Source: Aromatoleum aromaticum EbN1
GTDB lineage: Bacteria > Pseudomonadota > Gammaproteobacteria > Burkholderiales > Rhodocyclaceae
NCBI RefSeq assembly: GCF_000025965.1
Contig: NC_006513.1
Location: 3,961,400-4,025,399 of the forward strand
DNA: 64,000 nt
Direction of reading: 5' to 3'
Shown here: positions 36,460 to 46,783 of the stretch, in pieces
Numbering within the stretch: position 1 is the first letter of the stretch
How the letters are laid out: each line of letters opens with the position of its first letter
Translations under genes and position numbers: made by a program
Notes under the pieces: model-generated
Told to the model about the DNA's origin: nothing
The model's input: only the letters and a program-made list of their open reading frames with translations
The model's database searches: none

Positions 36460-37845
36460 ATGGATCGGTTACAAAAAGCAGAGGTCGAGGACTTCAAAGC
36501 GCACTTTCAGGGGGAAGTGCTTCTCCCTGACGACGCGGCCTACGACGAGGTACGCCAAATCTGGAATGCGATGATGGACCGGAGACCCGGGCTGATAGCC
36601 CGTTGCGTATCCCCTGAAGATGTCGTTCAGGCCGTCAGGCTCGCGCGCAAGCACAACCTGCTCGTCTCAATCCGAGGGGGCGGGCACAACATCGCGGGCA
36701 ATGCCGTCTGCGACGACGGTCTCATGATCGATCTCTCGTTGATGAAGAAGGTCCAGGTGGACGGAAACGCCCACCGGGCGAGTGTCGAGCCGGGCTGCAC
36801 CCTTGCCGACTTCGACGCGGTCGCGCAGGCGCACGGCCTTGCCACGCCGCTGGGCATCAACTCGACCACGGGCGTCGCCGGCCTGACGCTCGGCGGCGGC
36901 TTCGGCTGGCTGAGCCGAAAGCACGGCATGACGGTCGACAACCTGCTCTCCGCCGACGTCGTCACGGCGGATGGCAACCAGGTGCACGCCAGCGAAACGG
37001 AAAACGAGGACCTCTTCTGGGGGCTGCGGGGTGGCGGTGGGAATTTCGGTATTGTCACGAGCTTCGAGTTCCAGCTCCATCCCGTCGGGCCGGACGTGCT
37101 GAGCGGGCTCATCGTATTCCCGTTCGACCAGGCGAAGTCAGTGCTGACGCAGTTCGCCCGCTTCACGGAAACGATTTCGGACGACCTCACTGTCTGGATG
37201 GTCACCCGCAAGGCGCCCCCGCTGCCCTTCCTGCCCGAAGACGTCCACGGGAAAGAGATCGTCGTGCTCGCACTGTGCTATGCGGGTGACCCGGTCGAAG
37301 GCGAGAAGCTGATCGAGCCGCTGCGCGGATTCGGCACGATGCTCGGCGAGCACATCGGCGTGCAGCCGTACACCGCCTGGCAGCAGGCTTTCGATCCGCT
37401 CCTGGCGCGGGGCGCGCGCAACTACTGGAAGTCGCATAACTTCTCGCAGCTCAGTGCTGGCGCGATCGACGCCATCATCGAATACGCAGGCAGACTGCCG
37501 TCGCCACAGTGCGAGATCTTCATCGGCACGATCGGCGGCCAGACGGCGCGCGTAGCGCCCGACGCAATGGCCTACTCGGCCCGAGACGCCAACTACGTGA
37601 TGAACGTGCACGCCCGCTGGGAGTCGGCTGCCGAGGACGAACGCTGCATCGCCTGGGCGCGCGATTTTTTCGCCAGCTCTCAGCCGTTCGCCAGCGGCGG
37701 CGCGTACATCAACTTCCTCACTCAGGACGAAACCGACCGCATCGCGTTCGCCTACGGTGCAACGTACGACCGACTGGTGGAGCTCAAGAAAAAGTACGAC
37801 CCGACGAATCTCTTCCGGATGAACCAGAACATCAAGCCGGTTTGA
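36460..37845 (+). CDS. FAD-linked oxidase, berberine-bridge (BBE) family
   Basis: A 461-residue flavoprotein. The PCMH-type FAD domain (about 45-215) has IRGGGHNIAG with His76, the expected 8-alpha-histidyl FAD attachment, and GVAGLTLGGGFGWLSRKHG. The second covalent anchor (Cys) seen in plant BBE enzymes is absent. The C-terminal BBE segment includes YGATYDRLVELKKKYDPTNL, the family's tail. GAGG before the ATG at 36460 decides the start. Cytoplasmic. Likely oxidises an alcohol or sugar-like substrate using O2. Confidence 0.9.
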   Translation: MDRLQKAEVEDFKAHFQGEVLLPDDAAYDEVRQIWNAMMDRRPGLIARCVSPEDVVQAVRLARKHNLLVSIRGGGHNIAGNAVCDDGLMIDLSLMKKVQVDGNAHRASVEPGCTLADFDAVAQAHGLATPLGINSTTGVAGLTLGGGFGWLSRKHGMTVDNLLSADVVTADGNQVHASETENEDLFWGLRGGGGNFGIVTSFEFQLHPVGPDVLSGLIVFPFDQAKSVLTQFARFTETISDDLTVWMVTRKAPPLPFLPEDVHGKEIVVLALCYAGDPVEGEKLIEPLRGFGTMLGEHIGVQPYTAWQQAFDPLLARGARNYWKSHNFSQLSAGAIDAIIEYAGRLPSPQCEIFIGTIGGQTARVAPDAMAYSARDANYVMNVHARWESAAEDERCIAWARDFFASSQPFASGGAYINFLTQDETDRIAFAYGATYDRLVELKKKYDPTNLFRMNQNIKPV

Positions 37846-37980
37846 GAGGAGTCATGCGCCAACAATTGCGCCGACGCCTGACGGCGCCGCTCATCGGCAC
37901 AGCTTCGGCGCCTGCGGCGAGGTGTTCGGGGATCGGGTGAGCGCCACCGCGAGCCACCGCCGCGCGCTGCTTGCATGTGC

Positions 37981-38673
37981 TCATCGCCTGCCTCCCGAAA
38001 CCGTCGGCCCGCATGTCGTCGCGGGGTAGGTGAGGCGGGCGAACAGACCGTCCATGAATTCACTGCGCAGGCGGTCGAGGTCGACCTCGCCGGCGCTCAG
38101 CCGTGCCAGCAGCGGCGCTGAAGCGACCGCATACGCGATCGCACCGAACAGCAGCGTATGCAGCACAAGTGGGCTGCGCATGCTGAAGATGCCGGCGTCG
38201 ATCGATTCCTGCCACAGCGGCAGGAACACCGCATGCACGGGTTCGATGACGCGCCCGACGAGATCGTCCAGCCGATCGCTGCCATCGGCCTGTTCGCGCA
38301 TCACGAAGCGCATCGCCTGCGGCTGGCGTATCGCCTGCTCGAACATCGCCCCGACCGCGACCGTCACACGCGCCTCGATCGGCCCCGCTGCGGGCACCAC
38401 ATTGTCGAGCGCGGCGAGTTCGGCACGCACCTGCCCCTCGATACGCTCGACAACCGCTCCCCACAACTCGGCCTTGGAGCCGAAATAGTGCGCAACCATC
38501 GACACGTCGCAACCCGCGCTTGCGGCGATCGCGCGCAGGCTCGCGGCCTCGAAGCCCTGTGCGCCGAAAGCGTCGAGCGCCGCATCGAGCAGGCGGGCGC
38601 GATAGTTCGCGTTCTGACCGCGCGGACGGCCGCGGCCGCGGGCAGGTCTGGCGGGTTCGGCAAGATCGGGCAT
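37981..38673 (-). CDS. TetR-family repressor
   Basis: A 230-residue regulator. The N terminus has a basic arm (ARGRGRPRGQN) and the helix-turn-helix FEAASLRAIAASAGCDVSMV followed by AHYFGSKAELW, typical of TetR. The C-terminal half (DUF1956-like appearance) would bind an inducer. Start at 38673 (MPDLAEPARP); a longer upstream frame runs through the operator region and is rejected. It is divergent from the YhiI-RbbA-YhhJ-type operon, and two related inverted repeats lie between them, indicating auto- and operon repression. Confidence 0.88.
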   Translation of the reverse strand: MPDLAEPARPARGRGRPRGQNANYRARLLDAALDAFGAQGFEAASLRAIAASAGCDVSMVAHYFGSKAELWGAVVERIEGQVRAELAALDNVVPAAGPIEARVTVAVGAMFEQAIRQPQAMRFVMREQADGSDRLDDLVGRVIEPVHAVFLPLWQESIDAGIFSMRSPLVLHTLLFGAIAYAVASAPLLARLSAGEVDLDRLRSEFMDGLFARLTYPATTCGPTVSGGRR

Positions 38674-38708
38674 GCTGGGTTCGAAGGAGAAATCGAGCGG
38701 GGATATTA

Positions 38709-38720
38709 CAACATGCGTTG
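38709..38720. promoter_or_regulatory. TetR operator candidate 1
   Basis: CAACATGCGTTG is an inverted repeat (CAAC-4-GTTG) with symmetric flanks ATTA/AATT. It lies 36 bases upstream of the tetR start, where it could block that gene. Confidence 0.6.
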
Positions 38721-38781
38721 AATTGCTCCCGATTTTCTCGGCCGCGGACAAGCGCATGCGCCAGATATCCAGTTGTCTTGC

Positions 38782-38810
38782 TTGACGAGATATCCAACAA
38801 ATGTTGAAAT
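38782..38810 (+). promoter_or_regulatory. Promoter of the efflux operon with TetR operator candidate 2
   Basis: TTGACG (38782-38787) and TGAAAT (38805-38810) are 17 bases apart. The inverted repeat CAACAAATGTTG (38795-38806) sits in the spacer and touches the -10, a classical repression layout. It matches operator candidate 1 in its CAAC-4-GTTG core and following A residues. Confidence 0.6.
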
Positions 38811-38874
38811 AATACCCGAAAACCGGCTGCCACCTGCACAACCACATAAACATGCCCCGGCCGAGGAGAATCGC

Positions 38875-39942
38875 ATGAGCAACAGGACGCGCAGCCGGCT
38901 GGTATGGGTCGCTAGCTGGGTTCTCGTCATCGCAGCCGCTGGCGTCTGGCAGTTCCTTCGCCCAGCGTCGGACGACGGCAGTTTCGTACGCGGCAACGGC
39001 CGCATCGAGGCCACCGAGGTTGACGTCGCCGCCAAGGCGCCCGGCCGGGTGGACTCGATCCTAATCAACGAAGGCGACTTCGTGACCCAAAACGACGTGG
39101 TCGCCCACATGGACGTCAAGGCGCTGCAGGCCCAGCTCGCCCAAGCGCGGGCCGAAGTAGCCAACGCCGTCAGCGCGCGTGAAACAGCCCGCGCCCTAGT
39201 TGCCCAACGCCATGCCGACGTCGCGATGGCCGAGGCGATACTGGTGCAGCGCCGTGCCGACGTCGACGTCGCGCGCAGTACCGCAGCCCGTTCCCGCGCC
39301 CTGCTCGCCGACCGCGCAACTTCCGCGCAGAAGGTCGAGGACGATGCCGCCCGCGCGCGCAGCGCCGAAGCCAACATCACGGTCGCCCAGGCGCAGATCG
39401 CCGCCGCCCGCGCTGGCGTGCGTGCCGCCGAGGCTCAGGTGCAGCAGGCCGAAGCCTCGATCGTCGCGACCGAGGCGGTGGTCGCGCGGATCGAAACCGA
39501 GGTCGCCGATGGGGCGTTGCGCGCCCCGCGCAGCGGCCGCGTGCAATATCGCGTGGTGCAGCCGGGCGAGGTGGTCGCCGGGGGCGGCAAGGTGGTGAGC
39601 CTGATCGACGTCGGCGACGTATACATGACCTTCTTCCTGCCCGAGATGGCCGCCGGCCGCGTCGCGCTCGCCACCGAGGTGCGCATCGTGCTCGACGCCG
39701 CGCAGGCGTTCGTGATTCCGGCAAAAGTGTCCTACGTCGCAAGCGTCGCGCAGTTCACGCCCAAGACCGTCGAGACCCAGAGCGAGCGCCAGAAAATGGT
39801 GTTCCGCGTCAAGGCACGCATCGACCCGGAACTGCTGGCGAAGTACCCCGAACAGGTCAAGACCGGCCTGCCCGGCATCGCCCATGTGCGCCTGAATGCC
39901 CAGCGCGAGTGGCCCGCCGAGTTGCAGGTAAGGCTGCCGTGA
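38875..39942 (+). CDS. HlyD-type membrane fusion protein (YhiI-like)
   Basis: A 355-residue periplasmic adaptor. One N-terminal membrane anchor (about 9-27) is followed by a lipoyl/barrel-sandwich half ([19 protein letters not shown]), a long Ala-rich coiled-coil hairpin (about 80-200) and the second lipoyl half ([20 protein letters not shown]). GAGGAGAATCGC precedes the ATG. First gene of the efflux operon; its TGA overlaps the GTG start of the ABC gene. It would link the ABC-2 exporter to an outer-membrane channel that is not encoded here. Confidence 0.92.
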   Translation: MSNRTRSRLVWVASWVLVIAAAGVWQFLRPASDDGSFVRGNGRIEATEVDVAAKAPGRVDSILINEGDFVTQNDVVAHMDVKALQAQLAQARAEVANAVSARETARALVAQRHADVAMAEAILVQRRADVDVARSTAARSRALLADRATSAQKVEDDAARARSAEANITVAQAQIAAARAGVRAAEAQVQQAEASIVATEAVVARIETEVADGALRAPRSGRVQYRVVQPGEVVAGGGKVVSLIDVGDVYMTFFLPEMAAGRVALATEVRIVLDAAQAFVIPAKVSYVASVAQFTPKTVETQSERQKMVFRVKARIDPELLAKYPEQVKTGLPGIAHVRLNAQREWPAELQVRLP

Positions 39943-42857
39943 GCCAAGCGCTCGGCGACGCAGCCCCGAGCGCTGCGCCGCGCCCCACCTCGCGGACGAC
40001 CCCGACTGCGCCCACGCAGGCGAACGCGTCGGCGCCGCCGGTGGTGCGCTTGATCGACGTCCGCCACCGGTACGGCGACACGCTTGCGGCCGACGGCATC
40101 ACGCTCCACCTTCCGGCCGGGCGAATGATCGGCTTCATCGGGCCGGACGGCGTGGGCAAGTCCACCTTGCTGAGCCTGATCGCCGGCGCGCGCAGGATCC
40201 AGCACGGCACGGTGGAAGTGCTCGGCGGCGACATCGCCGATGCACGCCACCGCACACGGGTGTGCCCTCGCATCGCCTACATGCCGCAGGGGCTGGGCAA
40301 GAACCTCTATCCCACGCTATCGGTGTTCGAGAACATCGACTTCTTCGGCCGCCTGTTCGGCCAGTCGCGCACCGAGCGCGCACGCCGCATCGCCGAACTG
40401 CTCGCCGCCACCGGCATGTCGGCCTTCGCCAACCGCCCGGCCAACAAGCTCTCCGGCGGCATGAAGCAGAAGCTCGGCCTGTGCTGCGCGCTGATCCACG
40501 ACCCCGATCTGCTGATCCTCGACGAGCCCACCACCGGCGTTGATCCGCTGTCGCGCCGCCAGTTCTGGGAACTCATCGCGCGCATCCGCGCAGGCCGCCC
40601 CGGCATGAGCGTGCTGATCGCCACTGCATATATGGAAGAGGCCGAAGGCTACGACTGGCTGGTGGCGGTGGACGCCGGCCGCGTGCTCGCCACCGGCACG
40701 CCCGACGAATTGCGTACCGCCGGCGGCGCCGACACCCTGGAAGAAGCCTTCATCGCGCTGCTGCCCAAGACCCGCCGCCAGGACCACCGTCGGCTCGAGA
40801 TCCCGCCACACACTGCAGGCGAGATCGTGATCGAGGCGCGTGCACTGCAGATGCGCTTCGGCGACTTCGTCGCGGTCGATGATGTCAATCTCGCGGTGCG
40901 GCGCGGCGAGATCTTCGGCTTCCTCGGCTCCAACGGCTGCGGCAAGTCGACCACGATGAAGATGCTCACCGGCCTGCTCGAGCCCAGTGCGGGTGAGGCC
41001 CTGCTGCTCGGCGGTAAACTGGACGCGAAGAACCTGGAAACCCGCCGTCGCGTGGGTTACATGTCGCAGGCCTTCTCGCTGTATGGCGAATTGTCCGTGC
41101 GGCAGAACCTCGACCTGCACGCCCGCCTGTTCGACCTCGCCGACGACGAGGCCGAGTCCCGCATCGGCGAGCTCGCCCGCCGCTTCGACCTCGACCCGGT
41201 GATGAACGTGCCGCCGGACGCGCTGCCGCTCGGCATCCGCCAGCGCCTGCAACTCGCGGTGGCGGTGCTGCACCGACCGGATGTGCTGATCCTCGACGAA
41301 CCTACCTCGGGCGTCGACCCGGTGGCGCGCGATCATTTCTGGGAACTGATCGTCGACCTGTCGCGCAACGACGGCGTGACCATCTTCATCACCACCCATT
41401 TCATGAACGAGGCGCAGCGCTGCGACCGCATCTCGCTGATGCACGCCGGTCGCATCCTCGCCAGCGACACCCCGGCGGCGCTCGTCGAACGCCGTGGCAC
41501 CGCCAGCCTGGAGGACGCGTTTGTCGCTTGGCTGCAGGACGCGATCGACGGCGAACCGCCGTCTCGGGCAACGCCCGACCCCCACGCCACGCTGCCGCAA
41601 GCAACGCTGCCGCCCGCGACCGTCCCGCAAGCCGGGGCTGCCACCGTATCCGTGCCCGCACCCGTACCGGCCGCACCGCATCCGACGCCAGACTCAGCCC
41701 AAGCCTCATCCTCAACCAGCAAACGCCACGCCGGCTTCAGCCTTGCCCGCCTGCTCAGCCTGTCGGCGCGCGAAGCGACCGAGTTGCGCCGCGACCCGGT
41801 GCGGCTCACGCTCGCACTGGTCGGCACGCTGGTGCTGATGCTGGTCATGGGCTACGGCATCAACATGGACGTGGAGAACCTCAGCTTCGCGGTGCTCGAC
41901 CACGACCGCAGCGTGGCCAGCCAGCGCTACACGCTGCGCATCGCCGGCTCGCGCTACTTCACCGAACGCCCCGCACTCGACAGCCATGTCGACCTCGACC
42001 AGCGCATGCGCAGCGGCCGGCTGACGATGGCGATCGAGGTCCCGCCCGGCTTCGGCCGCGACCTCGCGCGCGGCAAGGCGCCACAGATCGCAGTGTGGCT
42101 CGACGGCTCGATGCCGCTGCGCGCCGAACTCGCACGCGCCTACGTGAGCGGCGTGCATGGGCAGACGCTCGCCGACGCGGTCGCCGAATCGGGCGCGAGC
42201 GCCTCTGCCGCGCCCGCCACTATCGAAGTGCGCTACCGCTACAACCCCGAATTGCGCAGCCTGGTGTCGATGGTGCCGATGGTGATCCCGCTGCTGCTGG
42301 TGTTCATCCCGGCGATGCTGACCGCGCTCGGCGTAGTGCGCGAGAAGGAGCTCGGCTCCATCCTCAACCTCTACACCACCCCGGTGACCCGCTTCGAATT
42401 CCTCGTCGGCAAGCAGTTGCCCTACATCGGGCTGTCGCTGTTCAACTTCGTGCTGCTCTTCATCTTCGCGGTCACGCTATTCCAGGTGCCATTCAAGGGC
42501 AGCTTCCTCGCCCTGGCCTGCGGCGCCCTGCTCTACGTCACCGCCACCACCGGACTGGGCCTGCTCGCTTCGACGATGACCAGCAGCCAGGTGGCCGCGC
42601 TCGCCGGCACCTCGATCGGCACCTTGCTGCCGGCGATCCAGTTCTCCGGGCTGATGGACCCGGTGTCCTCGCTCGAGGGCGGCGGCGCGCTGATCGGCGC
42701 GATCTACCCGACCACGCACTTCCTCACCATCTCGAGCGGCACCTTCTCCAAGGCGCTCGGCTTCGCCGACCTCGGCGGCTCGTTCCTGCCGCTGGCGACG
42801 GCGATCCCGGTGCTGACCCTGCTGTCGGTCCTGCTGCTGAAAAAGCAGGCCCGATGA
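39939..42857 (+). CDS. RbbA/YhiH-like ABC protein: two ATPase domains plus permease
   Basis: A 972-residue fusion. The first ATPase (about 30-260) has GPDGVGKST, signature LSGGMKQK and [12 protein letters not shown]. The second (about 290-530) has GSNGCGKST and [11 protein letters not shown], but its signature is degenerate (LPLGIRQR). A Pro/Ala/Thr-rich linker (about 540-600) leads to an ABC-2 permease domain (610-970) with a large extracytoplasmic loop and about five C-terminal membrane helices. The GTG start overlaps the upstream stop (GTGA). Gene order matches E. coli yhiI-rbbA-yhhJ; efflux of an unknown compound is the likely role. Confidence 0.9.
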   Translation: MSQALGDAAPSAAPRPTSRTTPTAPTQANASAPPVVRLIDVRHRYGDTLAADGITLHLPAGRMIGFIGPDGVGKSTLLSLIAGARRIQHGTVEVLGGDIADARHRTRVCPRIAYMPQGLGKNLYPTLSVFENIDFFGRLFGQSRTERARRIAELLAATGMSAFANRPANKLSGGMKQKLGLCCALIHDPDLLILDEPTTGVDPLSRRQFWELIARIRAGRPGMSVLIATAYMEEAEGYDWLVAVDAGRVLATGTPDELRTAGGADTLEEAFIALLPKTRRQDHRRLEIPPHTAGEIVIEARALQMRFGDFVAVDDVNLAVRRGEIFGFLGSNGCGKSTTMKMLTGLLEPSAGEALLLGGKLDAKNLETRRRVGYMSQAFSLYGELSVRQNLDLHARLFDLADDEAESRIGELARRFDLDPVMNVPPDALPLGIRQRLQLAVAVLHRPDVLILDEPTSGVDPVARDHFWELIVDLSRNDGVTIFITTHFMNEAQRCDRISLMHAGRILASDTPAALVERRGTASLEDAFVAWLQDAIDGEPPSRATPDPHATLPQATLPPATVPQAGAATVSVPAPVPAAPHPTPDSAQASSSTSKRHAGFSLARLLSLSAREATELRRDPVRLTLALVGTLVLMLVMGYGINMDVENLSFAVLDHDRSVASQRYTLRIAGSRYFTERPALDSHVDLDQRMRSGRLTMAIEVPPGFGRDLARGKAPQIAVWLDGSMPLRAELARAYVSGVHGQTLADAVAESGASASAAPATIEVRYRYNPELRSLVSMVPMVIPLLLVFIPAMLTALGVVREKELGSILNLYTTPVTRFEFLVGKQLPYIGLSLFNFVLLFIFAVTLFQVPFKGSFLALACGALLYVTATTGLGLLASTMTSSQVAALAGTSIGTLLPAIQFSGLMDPVSSLEGGGALIGAIYPTTHFLTISSGTFSKALGFADLGGSFLPLATAIPVLTLLSVLLLKKQAR

Positions 42858-42899
42858 GTGCGAAGCGGAACCGAAACCGAAACCGCGAAAGACCAGACC

Positions 42900-44039
42900 A
42901 TGACTCGACGCTCGACCCACCTGCGCAACACATGGCACCTCGGCATCAAGGAGTTTCACAGCCTGGCGCGCGACATGGCGCTACTGTTCCTGATCGTGTT
43001 CATGTTCAGCGTGTCGATCTATGCCGACGCCCGCGCCAAGCCCGAGAGCCTCAACCGCGCCTCGATTGCCGTCGTGGATGAAGACCGTTCGCAGCTATCG
43101 ACCCGTATCGTGGCCGCGCTGCAGCCGCCGCAGTTCATCACCCCCGAACACGTCGGGCTGGCCGACATGGACCGTGGCATGGACGCCGGCCGCCATACCT
43201 TCGTGCTCGACATCCCGCCCGGTTTCCAGCGCGACGTGCTCGCCGGCCGCAGCCCGGCAGTGCAGCTCAATGTCGACGCCACCCGCCAGAGCCAGGCGCA
43301 GACCGGCGCCGGCTACATCCAGAACATCATCGGCGACGAGATCAGCGCCTTCGTGCAGCGCGTGCGCGCGCCGGCCCCACAGCCTGTGGAACTCGTGCCG
43401 CGCGCAATGTTCAACCCCAACCTCAATGCCTCGTGGTTCGCCGCGATCAACGCCCTGATCAACAACGTCACCATGCTCGGCATCCTGCTCACCGGCGCCG
43501 CGCTGATCCGCGAACGTGAACACGGCACGATCGAACACCTGCTGGTGATGCCGGTCACGCCGCTCGAGATCATGCTATCGAAGATCTGGTCGATGGGCGT
43601 GGTAGTGCTCGTGGCGTCATCCTTCTCGCTGCAAGTGGTGATCAAGGGTTTCCTCGGCATCAGCGTGGCCGGCTCGGCCGCCCTGTTCGCGCTCGGCACC
43701 CTGCTCTACCTGTTCGCCGCGGCCTCGATCGGCATCTTCATGGGCACGGTCGCGCGCAACATGCCGCAATTCGGCCTGATGTCCATCCTCGTGCTGCTGC
43801 CGCTGCAGATCCTGTCCGGCGGCGTCACCCCGCGCGAGAGCATGCCCGAGACGATCCAGTACCTGATGTCGCTGGCGCCGACCACGCACTATGTGTCGCT
43901 CGCGCAGGCCATCCTGTTCCGCGGCGCAGGACTGAACGTGGTATGGCCGTCTTTCATCATGGTCGCGGCCATCGGCGCGGTGTTCCTGACGCTGGCCCAT
44001 CATCGCCTGCGCCATGCGATCGGAACGATGCAGAACTGA
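42900..44039 (+). CDS. ABC-2 family permease (YhhJ-like)
   Basis: A 379-residue membrane protein. One N-terminal helix (about 28-45) is followed by a roughly 150-residue periplasmic domain (NRASIAVVDEDRSQLSTRIV) and five C-terminal helices (about 185-375), the ABC-2 plan. HLRNTWHLGIKEFHSLARD matches the YhhJ start. The ATG at 42900 is preferred on that ground, but a GTG at 42858 immediately after the previous stop is possible, since neither has a strong ribosome-binding site. Last gene of the operon. Confidence 0.9.
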   Translation: MTRRSTHLRNTWHLGIKEFHSLARDMALLFLIVFMFSVSIYADARAKPESLNRASIAVVDEDRSQLSTRIVAALQPPQFITPEHVGLADMDRGMDAGRHTFVLDIPPGFQRDVLAGRSPAVQLNVDATRQSQAQTGAGYIQNIIGDEISAFVQRVRAPAPQPVELVPRAMFNPNLNASWFAAINALINNVTMLGILLTGAALIREREHGTIEHLLVMPVTPLEIMLSKIWSMGVVVLVASSFSLQVVIKGFLGISVAGSAALFALGTLLYLFAAASIGIFMGTVARNMPQFGLMSILVLLPLQILSGGVTPRESMPETIQYLMSLAPTTHYVSLAQAILFRGAGLNVVWPSFIMVAAIGAVFLTLAHHRLRHAIGTMQN

Positions 44040-44087
44040 ACCCACAGCCCACAGGTGCGCGACAAGGAGAACGCTCACAAGCGCGAC

Positions 44088-44551
44088 TGAGGTAACCTGA
44101 CGAAAATGGACACTCCCGGTTGGTAGACTTGCCGAACGGGAGCCAGCAGATACAAAGAAAATGTCAGCAGCACACGCCGGAGTTCCGGGCCGAGGCGGTC
44201 AAATTGGCGATCGATGAGGTTCCGCGCCGCCGGTAGATTGTGCTTCGAATCCGTCGTCGCCTTGAACTTGCGCTTTTGCTTGCAGCGCAATCCGAGCTTC
44301 TTGCGGAGTCGCTTGATGCGGTGGATGCCAGCTTGCCCGCCCGGGCCGCATTCACCCAGTTCTTCCGGCTGCCCAAGGGCATCGACAGCCGCCGCGCAGC
44401 CTCTCTCATCGACAGCCCTTCGGTCTGAGCCAGCTCGACCGCCTGCTCTCGAAATTCCTGCGGATAGACCCCTCGCGGCATCCGTTCCATCTGTGTCATC
44501 CGTTCGTGCAATTCTACGAAACGTCGGACTCCATTTTTCCAGCCTGCGTCA
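44088..44551 (-). mobile_element. Internally deleted IS3-family element with both ends
   Basis: On the minus strand a start-like region near 44499 encodes the IS3 OrfA helix-turn-helix (GVYPQEFREQAVELAQTEG, then SMREAARRLSMPLGS). After about 55 codons the frame shifts and passes directly into the middle of OrfB (IHRIKRLRKKLGLRCKQKRK, then KATTDSKHNLPAARNLIDRQF). OrfB then breaks off before the DDE domain. One end (TGAGGTAACC at 44088) and an imperfect partner (around CTCCATTTTTCC, ending CA at 44551) are still present. It is a dead, 464-bp relic between the efflux operon and the molybdoenzyme gene. Confidence 0.75.
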
Positions 44552-44653
44552 CTCGGAGCCGGGTTGGCCGCCGGCGTGTTCGCCAGTAAGCTCATGCGAC
44601 GCGTCGCACCGGGATCGAACGCCCCGTTCGCCTCGCCCCGCCAGGAGACCGAC

Positions 44654-46783
44654 ATGAGCGCCCCATCAACCCGGCAGCGTATCCCCACCTACTGCGCCCT
44701 CTGCATTTCCCGCTGCGGCTGCCTGGCGGTGGTCGAGGACGGCCGTCTGCTCGGCGTCGAGCCGGACCCCGGGCACCCCACCGGCAAGACGCTGTGCATC
44801 AAGGCGAAGGCCGCGCCGGAACTGGTGCATCACCCCGACCGCCTGACCATGCCGCTACGCCGCACCCGCCCCAAGGGCGAGGCCGATCCCGGCTGGCGGG
44901 CGATTTCCTGGGACGAGGCGCTCGACGAGATCGGCGACCGGCTGCGCGCCATCGGCCCGCTCGCCACCACCTTCGCGGTGACCACGCCGAGCGGCACGGC
45001 CATCGCCGACAGCTTCGGCTGGATTCACCGCCTGGCGCACGCCTTCGGCAGCCCAAACCTGATTTTCGCGACCGAGAACTGCAACTGGCACAAGGACTTT
45101 TCCCCGGCGCTGACCTGGGGGGCCGGAATCGGCATGCCCGACTACGAGAACACCGGCTGCATCCTGCTCTGGGGCTTCGACCCGGCCGCCACCTGGCTGG
45201 CGCAGACCGAGGAAATCCGCCGCGCCCAGAAGCGCGGGGCGCGCCTGGTGGTGATCGACCCGCGCGGCGCCGGCCTGGCGCGCGGCGCCGACCTCTGGCT
45301 GGCGCCGCGCCCGGGAAGCGACGCCGCGCTGGCGCTCGGCCTCATCCACCTGCTGCTCGAAGACGGGCATATCGACCGCGATTTCCTCGCCCGCCACAGC
45401 GACGCCTTCGACCCCGCCCCCGACGGCCGGGGCACGGTGCTGGAGCGCCTCGCCGAGCGCGCCGCCGGCTTCCCGCCGGAGCGGGTGGCCGAACTCACCG
45501 GGGTCGACGCCGCCGCCGTGCGCCAGGCGGCCCGGCTCATCGCCACCTCTGGCCCGCTCTCCTTCTTCACCTGGACCGGCACCTGCCAGCAGGCCAACGC
45601 CACCCAGACCACGCGCGCGATCAACCTGCTCTACGCGTTGACCGGCTGGCTGGATGCGCGAGGCGGCAACGTCTGGTTCGCCAGGCCGCCGCTCGCCGAC
45701 ATCGCCGGCTTCGAACTGGTCGACGCCGCCACCCGGCAACACACCTACGCCCGCCAGGAGCGCCCGCTCGGCCCGAGCAGCAAAGGCTGGGTGACCAGCC
45801 GCGATTTCTTCAACGCCGTCCTCGCTTCACCGGTGCCGCACGCGCTGGTCTCCTTCGGGGGCAATTTCCTGCTCACCAAGCCGGGAGCGGCGCTCGCCGA
45901 GAAGGCGCTGGCCGGGCTGGACTTCTTCGTGCAGACCGAGCTCTTCCACACCCCCACCACGCGCTGGGCCGACCTCGTGCTGCCCGTCGCCTCGTGCTGG
46001 GAACGCCCCGGCCTGCAAGGCGGCTTCATGGTCAGCCAGGCGGCTGAGAACCACGTCCAGTTGCGCCCGGCGGTGGCCGCTCCGCCCGGCGAGGCGCGGG
46101 CCGATACCGCTATCGTCTTCGCCATCGCCCGCCGCCTGGGGCTGGACCGGCATTTCTTCGGCGGCGACCCCGCCGCCGGGCTGGCCCACATTCTCGCGCC
46201 CGCCGGGCTCACCCCGGAAGCCCTGCGCGCCGCGCCGCGCGGCCTCACCGTGCCGCTCGCCACCCGCTATCGCAACTACGAGGACGAAGGCTTCGCCACC
46301 CCGAGCGGCAAGCTGCAGCTGTGGTCAGCGGCCCTCGCCGGCGCCGGGCACGACCCCCTGCCCGATTACGCGCCACCCGCTGTCGACCCGCAATTCCCCT
46401 GGCGGCTGACCTGCGGCAAGATCGCTCCCTACTGTCACAGCCAGCAGCGCAACCAGCCGGCGCTGCGCCGCCACGCCCCGCAGCCGGTGGCCGAACTGGC
46501 GCCCGACGTGGCGGCGGCGGCCGGCGTCGCCGACGGGGATAAGGTGGCGATCCGCGCGGCGAGCGGCGAAATGCGCGCCGCCGCGCGCATCAACCGGCAC
46601 TTGGCAGCAGGCACGGTGTGGGCGCAGTACGGCTGGTGGAGCACGCAGGAGGCGGTCAATTACAACGCCTGCAGCGACGCCGAGTGCTTCGACCCGGTGG
46701 CCGGCTCCAACGCCCTGCGCGGCATTCCCTGCGCGGTGGAGCGCCTGGCCTCGGACCGGGGTCCTGGATCGACCCTGGGATGA
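44654..46783 (+). CDS. Cytoplasmic molybdopterin oxidoreductase, bis-MGD type
   Basis: A 709-residue DMSO-reductase-superfamily enzyme. The N-terminal [4Fe-4S] ligands are Cys14, Cys17, Cys21 and Cys48 (CALCISRC...C). Cys143 in FATENCNWHKDF is the likely Mo ligand. Further family signatures are ILLWGFDPAATW, GARLVVIDPRG and the C-terminal dinucleotide-binding domain (LTCGKIAPYCHSQQR). There is no Tat signal. No partner Fe-S or membrane subunit gene is adjacent, so the electron donor and substrate are unknown. AGGAG lies before the ATG. The last dozen residues (SDRGPGSTLG) run into repeat-like sequence and may not be original. Confidence 0.88.
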   Translation: MSAPSTRQRIPTYCALCISRCGCLAVVEDGRLLGVEPDPGHPTGKTLCIKAKAAPELVHHPDRLTMPLRRTRPKGEADPGWRAISWDEALDEIGDRLRAIGPLATTFAVTTPSGTAIADSFGWIHRLAHAFGSPNLIFATENCNWHKDFSPALTWGAGIGMPDYENTGCILLWGFDPAATWLAQTEEIRRAQKRGARLVVIDPRGAGLARGADLWLAPRPGSDAALALGLIHLLLEDGHIDRDFLARHSDAFDPAPDGRGTVLERLAERAAGFPPERVAELTGVDAAAVRQAARLIATSGPLSFFTWTGTCQQANATQTTRAINLLYALTGWLDARGGNVWFARPPLADIAGFELVDAATRQHTYARQERPLGPSSKGWVTSRDFFNAVLASPVPHALVSFGGNFLLTKPGAALAEKALAGLDFFVQTELFHTPTTRWADLVLPVASCWERPGLQGGFMVSQAAENHVQLRPAVAAPPGEARADTAIVFAIARRLGLDRHFFGGDPAAGLAHILAPAGLTPEALRAAPRGLTVPLATRYRNYEDEGFATPSGKLQLWSAALAGAGHDPLPDYAPPAVDPQFPWRLTCGKIAPYCHSQQRNQPALRRHAPQPVAELAPDVAAAAGVADGDKVAIRAASGEMRAAARINRHLAAGTVWAQYGWWSTQEAVNYNACSDAECFDPVAGSNALRGIPCAVERLASDRGPGSTLG

